A DNA stretch of 48,371 nucleotides, taken from positions 1-48,371 of the forward strand of contig JALHQU010000030.1 in the NCBI GenBank assembly GCA_022841795.1, read 5' to 3'. How positions within the stretch are numbered: the first letter of the stretch is position 1; each line of letters starts with the position of its first letter. Below the pieces are notes generated by a model. It ran no database searches and was not told the DNA's origin. It saw nothing but the letters and a program-made list of their open reading frames with translations. The stretch comes from Fimbriiglobus sp. (GTDB taxonomy: Bacteria; Planctomycetota; Planctomycetia; Gemmatales; Gemmataceae). Shown here one piece after another: positions 1 through 6,347 of this stretch. The translations under genes were made by a program, and so were the position numbers.

Positions 1-65
1 ACACCTGAACCGGCCCCTCAACGCCCTCTCGCCGCCCGGAACCGGGCGGATAAGCTGCCTTCCCC

Positions 66-107
66 GCGCCACACTTCTCAACCGACGGGCGCCACACTTC
101 TCGACCG
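66..107. repeat. Pair of near-identical 19-bp direct repeats in the left-edge non-coding stretch
   Basis: Two copies of GCGCCACACTTCTC(A/G)ACCG lie at 66-84 and 89-107, with starts 23 bp apart and one mismatch. No gene is visible in 1-138. Short repeats at about one-helical-turn multiples are found inside the ends of IS21-like elements, so this may be the edge of an element lying to the left. That is inference; the repeats themselves are seen directly. Confidence 0.5.
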
Positions 108-138
108 GAGTTTACAGACGCGATCACATCCTCGTCGT

Positions 139-600
139 TCACGGTCGCCTCCGGTCACCGCACAGCCCCAGGTCCGAGGCGATCTTCTGCACCAGCTTGA
201 CGGCCTCCGGCCGGGACACGTGGCGGGTGTCCCGCACGAACCGGATCGCCCGCCCCCGATCGCCGATCCGCACCAGCCCGTACAGCCGCATTTCCGCCCG
301 GGAATCGACGCCGGGGGCGGCGGGCGGGAGCCACTCCACCCTGACCCTGCCGTCCGGGATGCCGCAGGTCAGAATCCGTCGGCGGTCGTCCGGCCCCGAC
401 TCCCGCCCGAACCGCTCGACGAATTTCTCCCGCTGGACGCGAAACACCCCGGCCACCTCGTCGGTCACCGGGACCGACTGGTGGATCGTGCCGCTCGCGT
501 CTTCGGCGTACTCGATCCCCTTCTTGAGGCAGCAGACCTTGTACTTCTTCCCGATGCCGCACGGGCACGGGGCGTTCCGGGACAGCTTCTCGCGGGCCAT
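139..600 (-). CDS. SEC-C motif protein, function unknown
   Basis: This 153-residue protein carries a short cysteine motif near its N-terminus, with C12, C14, C23 and C24 in the order [13 protein letters not shown]. That is the SEC-C zinc-binding motif first known from the C-terminus of SecA and found in many small bacterial proteins. The remaining 120 residues are rich in Arg and Val and match no domain I recognise. The Met at 600 is followed directly by a basic stretch and then the motif, which fits the usual placement, so I keep that start. The motif implies a bound zinc ion and perhaps contact with protein or nucleic acid, but no substrate can be named. The next gene on the same strand lies 72 bp upstream. 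Confidence 0.75.
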   Translation of the reverse strand: MAREKLSRNAPCPCGIGKKYKVCCLKKGIEYAEDASGTIHQSVPVTDEVAGVFRVQREKFVERFGRESGPDDRRRILTCGIPDGRVRVEWLPPAAPGVDSRAEMRLYGLVRIGDRGRAIRFVRDTRHVSRPEAVKLVQKIASDLGLCGDRRRP

Positions 601-672
601 AGGTGTCCTTCCCGACGAGCGTCCGCCCCGGTAGCGGACGGTATCGAGTCCAGGCAGTTCCTTCCGCTCACG

Positions 673-1095
673 TCACGGCTGGAACCACGGGTCGTCGCGG
701 ATCGACGCCAGGCACTCTTCGAGCGTCTGCCCGGTGAACAGTTCGTGCCACTTGCCGGTGTGCCGCATGTAGGCCAGGTTGAACCGGCCCGTCGCCGTGT
801 GTTCCAGCCGGGCGAAGTTCACCTCGAACGTCGGCGAGATGGCGTTCGGCATCGGACACGCGTACGTGGCGACGAGGTAGAAATACCGGCTGTGCCATTT
901 CGTCGAGAGTCCGATCACGTAGTTGAACTTCGGGTCCTTCGGCGGCGTCTCGACGTACTTCGCCTTGAGGCTCGTCTCGATCAGATGGTTCGCTTTCCGT
1001 TCGATCTCCACCTTGAGTGCGTCGGAGATCTTCGTCCGGGGGTCCTTGTCCGGCGAGTACGCCCACGTCCGCTGCGGCTTCCGCGACTTGCCCAT
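673..1095 (-). CDS. Hypothetical protein, about 140 residues
   Basis: The reading frame is open further upstream to 1218, but the first 41 residues of that longer version look like translated promoter DNA. The ATG at 1095 opens a normal basic N-terminus (MGKSRKPQRTW), so I use it. The product is soluble, with a mix of aromatic residues (WHSRYFYLV, FNLAYM, WHELF, DPWFQP) that suggests a folded domain. No signal peptide or membrane segment is visible and I do not recognise the family. It is co-oriented with the SEC-C gene and could be transcribed with it. On the other side it is divergent from the helicase-associated-domain gene, so 1096-1236 should hold both promoters. Confidence 0.6.
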   Translation of the reverse strand: MGKSRKPQRTWAYSPDKDPRTKISDALKVEIERKANHLIETSLKAKYVETPPKDPKFNYVIGLSTKWHSRYFYLVATYACPMPNAISPTFEVNFARLEHTATGRFNLAYMRHTGKWHELFTGQTLEECLASIRDDPWFQP

Positions 1096-1236
1096 GGTTG
1101 GCACCCATATCGAGAGCGACCGGAGCGGGCTCGTTGCCCGTTCCGGAAATGGTAACCTGATCGTGATGGCGGAACCACACCTCACATCACCATGCACGGG
1201 TCCGTTGCCGTCCGGCAATCGGTGTCGGGGGATTCC

Positions 1237-3108
1237 ATGACCTGGGGCAAGGCACCGATCGACGAGGCCCTCACCGCCCGCGAGGCGTTCGAGAAGCTGA
1301 CCCTCGATGACCTCCGGCCGCTGGCCGGGCTAGTGTCCACGGACCCGCCGAAGCGGAAGAGCGAACTCGCCCCCCTCCTCGCAAAGGTGATGACCAACGC
1401 GGCTCGCGTCCGCGACCTGTACGCCGGGCTTGACGCCTCCGCCCAGCGGGTGGTCCGCGTCGCCGCCTTCGACCCCGCGGGACGACTCGACCGGGAGAAG
1501 TTCCGGGCCTGGTTCGGCGAGGAGCCGCGGTTCGACACCGCCGACCCCAACCGGGCGTCGTGGGAGTACCGGTACGAGGAACGCCGGCAGATCCAGCCGC
1601 TCCCGCTCCGCCTCTTCTTCCCCAGGTTCGATCACCTGCCGACCGACACGCGGGCGATCCTCCGCGAGTTCGTGCCGCCGCCCGAGCCGTTCGCCGTTCC
1701 GACCCGCGATACCCCGCCCGAGACCCACACGCTTCACGAGCATGTGTGGCACGACCGGAAACGTGAGTTGCAGGAGTGGGAGGAACCCGTCCGCGTGCGG
1801 GAGACGGCCGTCGCCGCCGGGGCGGACGTCCGAACTGTGTTGCGGCTGATCGAGGCCGGAAAGGTCCGGGTGACGGACAAGAAACTGGTGCCCACGGAAG
1901 CCGCCCGCCAGGCCGTCGCGGGGGTACTCACCGGCGGGGACTTCTATGCCCCGGACGACGCCGACGAGTCGAAGTACGACCCGTCCTTCGATGTCGGCAT
2001 CCGGTCGTTCGCCTGGCCGGTACTGGTGCAAGCCGGTGGGCTGGCCGAGAAGAGCGGGGACGCCCTGAAACTGACCGCCGCGGGGAAGAAGGCTCTCACT
2101 GCCCCGCCGCCGGACGTGCTCCGCAAATTGTGGGCGGCGTGGCTCAAGACGCGGGCGTTCGACGAGTTCGCCCGGGTGGACGCGATCAAGGGTCAGGGGC
2201 GGGCCCGGATGAGTGCCGCCGCCGGTCGACGAGCCGTCCTCGTCGAGGGGCTGGCCGCGTGCCCCGTCGGGCGGTGGTTCGCGGTCGACGACTTCTTCCG
2301 ACTGCTGCGGGCGACCGGGCGTTCGTTCGCCGTCGCCCACGACGTTCACGAACTGTACATCGCCGAGCACCACTACGGGAACTTGGGGTACGACGACGAG
2401 CACGCCTGGGAACAACTCCAGGGCCGGTTCGCCCTGGCCTTCCTCTTCGAATACGCGGCCACACTCGGGGTCGTTGACGTGGCGTACTTCCCGCCTCCGG
2501 GGGTGCGGCACGACTTCCACGGCCGGTGGGGGGCGGACGAGTTCACCTGCCTGTCCCGCTACGACGGGTTGCTCTACCTGCGGGTGAACCCGCTCGGGGC
2601 GTGGCTCCTGGGCGTGGTCGACGACTACCGCCCGGCCACCCCGACACGGAGCGAGGTGCTGCGGGTGCTGGCGAACCTGGACGTGGTCGCGGCCCGCGAC
2701 CTGCCCGCCTCCGACCGGCTCGTCCTGGGGCGGTTCGCGGACCCCGCCTCCGAAGGGGTGTGGAAGCTGTCGGCCGCAAAGGTGTTCGGGGTGATCGAGC
2801 AGGGCGGGAGCGTCGACGAACTCGAGCAGTTCCTGGCGTCCCGGACGACCGGGGCGTTACCCGGAACGGTCGTCACGTTCCTGGCCGACCTTCGGGCGAA
2901 GGCCGGGCGGCTGACCGACGCGGGGGCGGCCCGCCTGATCGCGTATGCCGACGAACACGTGGCGGCCGAGGTCGCGGCCGACCGGCACCTGAAGGGGAAG
3001 TGCCTGCGGGCCGGGGACCGGTTCGTGGTGGTCCGCGAGGCCGACCTCGACGCCGTGCGAAAAGCCGTCCGCAAACTCGGCTACGTTTGGCCGGTCCCGG
3101 GTGACTGA
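1237..3108 (+). CDS. Helicase-associated (XPB/Ssl2 N-terminal-like) domain protein
   Basis: A protein of about 623 residues with no ATPase motifs. Its C-terminal third has the pattern of the helicase-associated domain found at the N-terminus of XPB/Ssl2 helicases and in free-standing bacterial proteins: a helix with LEQFLASRTTGALPG, then RLTDAGAARLIAYAD, ending with an AVRKAVRKLGY helix. A winged-helix-like stretch (VRETAVAAGADVRTVLRLIEAGKVRVTDK) lies near residue 190. An in-frame ATG exists at 1192, but the 15 residues it adds look non-conserved, and GGGG sits upstream of the ATG at 1237, which I prefer. The likely role is binding DNA or partnering a helicase, as inferred from the family. 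No partner helicase is encoded nearby. Confidence 0.72.
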   Translation: MTWGKAPIDEALTAREAFEKLTLDDLRPLAGLVSTDPPKRKSELAPLLAKVMTNAARVRDLYAGLDASAQRVVRVAAFDPAGRLDREKFRAWFGEEPRFDTADPNRASWEYRYEERRQIQPLPLRLFFPRFDHLPTDTRAILREFVPPPEPFAVPTRDTPPETHTLHEHVWHDRKRELQEWEEPVRVRETAVAAGADVRTVLRLIEAGKVRVTDKKLVPTEAARQAVAGVLTGGDFYAPDDADESKYDPSFDVGIRSFAWPVLVQAGGLAEKSGDALKLTAAGKKALTAPPPDVLRKLWAAWLKTRAFDEFARVDAIKGQGRARMSAAAGRRAVLVEGLAACPVGRWFAVDDFFRLLRATGRSFAVAHDVHELYIAEHHYGNLGYDDEHAWEQLQGRFALAFLFEYAATLGVVDVAYFPPPGVRHDFHGRWGADEFTCLSRYDGLLYLRVNPLGAWLLGVVDDYRPATPTRSEVLRVLANLDVVAARDLPASDRLVLGRFADPASEGVWKLSAAKVFGVIEQGGSVDELEQFLASRTTGALPGTVVTFLADLRAKAGRLTDAGAARLIAYADEHVAAEVAADRHLKGKCLRAGDRFVVVREADLDAVRKAVRKLGYVWPVPGD

Positions 3109-3169
3109 TACCGAACTGCACTGATTCCCTATTTTGACCTCGCAACTTGTTGCCAGGGGAGGGAATCCG

Positions 3170-3767
3170 ATGGCTCGCATCCCGTTCGTCCGGCATCGGA
3201 CGGTGAACCAGATCGCGAATAAGTACCGGGCGTGTCGGCACCCGGTGGAGAAGGTCCGCTGGCATGCCATCTGGTTGCTCGCCCGCACCGACGAGCCTCG
3301 CACACCAGCCCAGGTGGCCGACCTCGTCGGCCTGTCCGATGTCACCGTCCGGCAGGTTCTCCACCGCTGGAACGCCGACGGCCCCGCCGGGTTGATCGAC
3401 CAGCGTCAACACAACCGCTCCGACTCCAAACTGACCGCCCGGCGACGGGCCGCTCTGCTCACGGCCTTACAGAAACGCCCCCCCCGACGGGGGGGTGTGG
3501 ACCGGGCCGAAGGTGGCTCGATACGTGGCCGACCGCTGGGAGGTGAGCGTCGATCCGACCACCGGGTGGCGTTGGCTGCGGGATCTGGGGTTCACCCTCC
3601 AAGTGCCGCGGCCGTCGCATCCGCGGGCGGCGGATCGACCGACCCGCCAGCGGTGGAAAAAAACTTGCGACGCCGAGTCCGCCGGCTGAAGGCCGCTCAC
3701 CCCGGCACGCCCGTGGAACTGTGGGCGGAGGACGAAGCGCGGTTGGGGCTCAAGCCGATCACCCGAC
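3170..3767 (+). pseudogene. IS630-family transposase remnant, twice frameshifted and 3' truncated
   Basis: The first about 100 residues form the helix-turn-helix part of an IS630 (Tc1/mariner-like) transposase (LLARTDEPRTPAQVADLVGL, then TVRQVLHRWNADG). At a run of eight C near 3476 the frame moves by +1, and coding continues as VWTGPKVARYVADRW. At a run of seven A near 3657 the frame moves by -1, back to the first frame, giving LRRRVRRLKAAHPG and VELWAEDEARLGLKPI, the start of the DDE domain (first Asp in EDEARLG). Seven C and eight A would make it one continuous frame. The gene then stops where the IS21 element begins, and no continuation is seen beyond that element. A good ribosome site (GGGGAGGG) precedes the ATG at 3170. 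Confidence 0.8.
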
Positions 3768-3824
3768 TGGTGATCAACTCGACTGAGGGAAGCGCGTTCA
3801 ACACCACGAAGGGAAGCGCGTGAG
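3768..3824 (+). repeat. IS21 left terminal inverted repeat
   Basis: 57 bp, perfectly complementary to 5900-5956. It contains AGGGAAGCGCGT at 3786-3797 and again at 3810-3821. Confidence 0.85.
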
Positions 3825-3838
3825 TGAGGTGGTGGGGG

Positions 3839-4351
3839 TCACTTCTTGGCCTTCGCGGGTTTGGTTGTTCTACCCGCCTTGGCCTGTTTGGCCTGCATCG
3901 ATTCGCGGAACCGGTAGCTCTCGCCGGTCAGCTCCAGGATCTCGCACTGGTGGGTCAGGCGGTCGAGCAACGCCGCCGTCATCCGCTCCCCCTGGAACAC
4001 CGTCCCCCACTCGCCGGACGGCAGGTTGGTGGTGATGAGCAGGCTCCGCCGCTCGTACCGATCGGCGAACACCTGGAACAGCCGCTCGGCCCCGCTGCGA
4101 CTGAACGACAGGTAGCCCAGCTCGTCCACGATGAGCCGGTCGAGGCGGTCGAGGGCGGCGCGGATGCGGGCGGCGGTGGCGTTGGTCGTGCGGGCGGCCA
4201 CCTCCACCTCGGTCAGCTTGAGCAGGCAGGCGTGGTACGACTCGTCGCGGGCGGCCGCCTCGCCGGCCAGTTGGTCGTACTCGGCCAGCATGGTGGGCAG
4301 CTTGAGCTGCTTCAGGTGGGCCTTCAGCAGCAGGGCGTTCGGGTCACTCAT
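3839..4351 (-). pseudogene. istB: IS21 helper ATPase IstB with in-frame loss of the Walker A region
   Basis: IstB is the AAA+ helper that loads DNA for the IstA transposase and is normally about 250 residues. This one has 170. Residues 1-66 match the family N-terminus (LKLPTMLAEYDQLAG, LTEVEVAARTTNATAARI). From residue 67 it jumps to LDRLDRLIVDELGY, the Walker B block, followed by a normal C-terminal half (LITTNLPSGEWGTVFQGERM, SYRFRESM). The 80-90 residues between, which include the GxxGxGKTH Walker A loop, are absent without a frameshift. The junction lies near 4154, where GGTCGAG is repeated 9 bp apart. ATP binding should be lost, so the element probably cannot transpose unless another copy supplies IstB. 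It overlaps the end of istA by 8 bp, as usual for the family. Confidence 0.8.
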
Positions 4352-5855
4352 CGGGGTCCTCCTCGGGGGTGGGGTGGGAGGTGAGCAGGCGGTTGAACCG
4401 GCTCAGGTCGGGGAGGGCGGACGGGGTCAGTGACACCGGGGTGTCACTCGGCCCGGACGGTTGACGGGCGAGCCGCTCGACGCACGCGGTGATCGCGACT
4501 GCGGTCGGGTCGCCGCGGATGCGGACCGAGTGGACGGCTTGCTCCACCCGGTCGAGCGGGTGGGCGGCGAGCAGTTGCAGCACGCGGATGAACTGCCGCA
4601 CGCCGGCCCGCGCCCCGAGTCGCATCTCCAGGTCGCGGCGGAGGTCGGCGAACGCCGGCGGCAACGCCCAGTCGCGGTACACCGGGGCGTGGTCGAGGGT
4701 GGCCGGGCGTTGCTCCAGAATGGCCAGGAAGTGCAGCGGATCGAGCACCCGCTCGGCGGTGGCATAAGTGCGGGCGTGGGTGGCCACGACGCGGTGGTCG
4801 GCGACGATCTCGACCCGGTCCACGAACCCCTTGACCGTCACCGGGCGGAAGGCCCACCGGCGGGGCACGCTGTACCGGTTGCCGTCGAACGCCGCCGTCT
4901 GGTACTTGTCCACGCTGCCGGGTTGGAGGACGCACGCCTCGAACGGGCGGCCCGGCACCGGCAGGGCGGCGGCCAGGTCGCGGGCGAAGCGGGTGCCCAC
5001 CGTCTCCACACGCGACCCGCACGTCCGGCCGCGGGCGGTGACACGGCACTGTCGCAGGTGGGCGTTCAACTCGTCGAGCGAGGCCACCCGCGGCACCGGG
5101 GTGGCCCACATGTGTTGCAAGTCCTTCACCCGGTTCTCCACCCGCGGCTTCTCCCGTGGGGTGACCGGCAGGCAGAACGCCGGGGTGAACGTGTAGTGGC
5201 TGGCCAGGGCGGCGTACCGCGGGTGCAGGGTGCGGTCCCGCCCGCGGCCGACGTGAATGGCGACGGTGGTCGGGTTGTCCCACCACACCTCGCGGGGCAC
5301 CCCGCCGAAGAAGGTGAACCCCTCGCTCAGGCCGTGCCGGATGGCCTCGGGGCGTTCGGTCGGCAGGGCGAGGGCGAACGGGGCGTTCGAGTAACTCCAG
5401 GTGAGCACCAGCACCGGGATGAGCCGACGGCCGTCCGGGAAGTCGACGTGGATGTGCCCGAAGTCGGCCTCACACCGGCGACCGGGCCGGTGGTCGAGGG
5501 GGACGAACGTGTCCCGGCGGTCGAGCCGTCGTTCCCTCAGGTAGCGCTGGATGGGGCCGTAGCTGCCGGTGTACCCGTACTCGGTCACCAGCCGGCGGTC
5601 GATCTGGCTGGCCGTGTGCCGCTGCTTGCGGGGGGCGCGTTCGTCGGCCGCCCGGATGGCGTCGACGAGCGGACGAATGGGGTCGAAGGTGGGAGCGGCC
5701 CGCGGGACGGGGCGAGGGTTAGGGATCGGCTCCGGGTGGCGGAGGGCTTTGAGGATGGTCTTGGGCGAGTGCCCGAGTTGGCGGGCGATCTGGCGGAGGG
5801 AGTGGCCCTCGCGGTGCAACCGGCGGATGCGGGCGTAGTGGTTCACGGTGAGCAT
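4344..5855 (-). CDS. istA: IS21-family transposase IstA
   Basis: A full-length 503-residue DDE transposase that cuts and joins the IS21 ends. An N-terminal helix-turn-helix (GHSLRQIARQLGHSPKTILKAL, residues 17-38) recognises the terminal repeats. The catalytic triad is visible: D131 in CEADFGH, D193 in VWWDNPTT and E240 in KPRVENRVKDLQ. The C-terminal region holds the usual SVDKYQTAAFDGNRYSVP segment (Mu-transposase-like beta-barrel). The ATG at 5855 lies 45 bp inside the right terminal repeat. No frameshift or internal stop is seen, so IstA looks intact while its partner IstB does not. Confidence 0.9.
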   Translation of the reverse strand: MLTVNHYARIRRLHREGHSLRQIARQLGHSPKTILKALRHPEPIPNPRPVPRAAPTFDPIRPLVDAIRAADERAPRKQRHTASQIDRRLVTEYGYTGSYGPIQRYLRERRLDRRDTFVPLDHRPGRRCEADFGHIHVDFPDGRRLIPVLVLTWSYSNAPFALALPTERPEAIRHGLSEGFTFFGGVPREVWWDNPTTVAIHVGRGRDRTLHPRYAALASHYTFTPAFCLPVTPREKPRVENRVKDLQHMWATPVPRVASLDELNAHLRQCRVTARGRTCGSRVETVGTRFARDLAAALPVPGRPFEACVLQPGSVDKYQTAAFDGNRYSVPRRWAFRPVTVKGFVDRVEIVADHRVVATHARTYATAERVLDPLHFLAILEQRPATLDHAPVYRDWALPPAFADLRRDLEMRLGARAGVRQFIRVLQLLAAHPLDRVEQAVHSVRIRGDPTAVAITACVERLARQPSGPSDTPVSLTPSALPDLSRFNRLLTSHPTPEEDPDE

Positions 5856-5899
5856 CGCTCCCTCCCCACACCGGCGTGGTGCCGGTGGAAGGAGGATGG

Positions 5900-5956
5900 C
5901 TCACGCGCTTCCCTTCGTGGTGTTGAACGCGCTTCCCTCAGTCGAGTTGATCACCA
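5900..5956 (-). repeat. IS21 right terminal inverted repeat
   Basis: 57 bp, the exact reverse complement of 3768-3824, with the same two internal 12-mers (5903-5914 and 5927-5938 read on the minus strand). Confidence 0.85.
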
Positions 5957-6347
5957 TCGCCCGATTCGGAAGCTTTCTGCCCGCGGGAAACACTTGTGTT
6001 CACAAGACGGACAACGGCGGTGATCCTCCCAGTGGTCGCGAGCGGTACTGCGTTCCCTCGGCGGCATGAATACGCGGTGGGGGGGGAGTGTCACCGCGAC
6101 ATCCCACGCCCACCGCGGTCACAGCGGGTCGAACTGCTCGTTCTCCTGCCGGTCGGTGTCGTCCAGGGCCACCGACAGGAAGAAGAAGTCGCGGTCCCAC
6201 ACGCCGTACATCGTGTTCCCGCCGCCGTTGCCCGTCACGCTGTCCGCGCCCAGCAGCCCGCCGCGGATCGCGACACCGGGGCGGTGCCGGTCCGGCGGGG
6301 TCTCCCGCGGCGGGAAGGACCTCACCGGCCGCTTCCTGCCCACGTCG
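5957..6347. other. Poorly coding stretch between IS21 and the esterase gene
   Basis: No convincing gene is seen. A 14-bp palindrome, CTTGTGTTCACAAG, lies at 5993-6006. A 74-codon minus-strand frame (6119-6343, GTG start) ends in VWDRDFFFLSVALDDTDRQE, which has the look of a folded beta-rich fragment, perhaps the tail of a carbohydrate-binding domain. It has no good start signal and begins 5 bp after the stop of the upstream gene. It may be a decayed gene end left by IS activity. I cannot assign it. Confidence 0.35.

Larger units (their letters stand above)
3768..5956 (-). mobile_element. IS21-family insertion sequence with perfect 57-bp terminal inverted repeats
   Basis: The element of about 2.19 kb encodes istA and istB in the standard overlapping order on the minus strand. 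Its ends are identical inverted repeats at 3768-3824 and 5900-5956, beginning TGGTGATCAACTC and closing with CA. Each end contains two copies of AGGGAAGCGCGT with starts 24 bp apart, as expected for the internal transposase-binding repeats of IS21 elements. No clear target duplication is seen in the flanks (CACCCGAC on the left, TCGCCCGA on the right), and the interrupted IS630 gene does not resume on the right. One flank has therefore probably been deleted since insertion. The exact terminus may be 3771/5953 (TGATCA) instead of 3768/5956. Confidence 0.85.

Noticed and set aside
4461-6023. A 520-codon plus-strand frame across istA
   Set aside because: istA on the minus strand has a full DDE motif set; this frame is its shadow.
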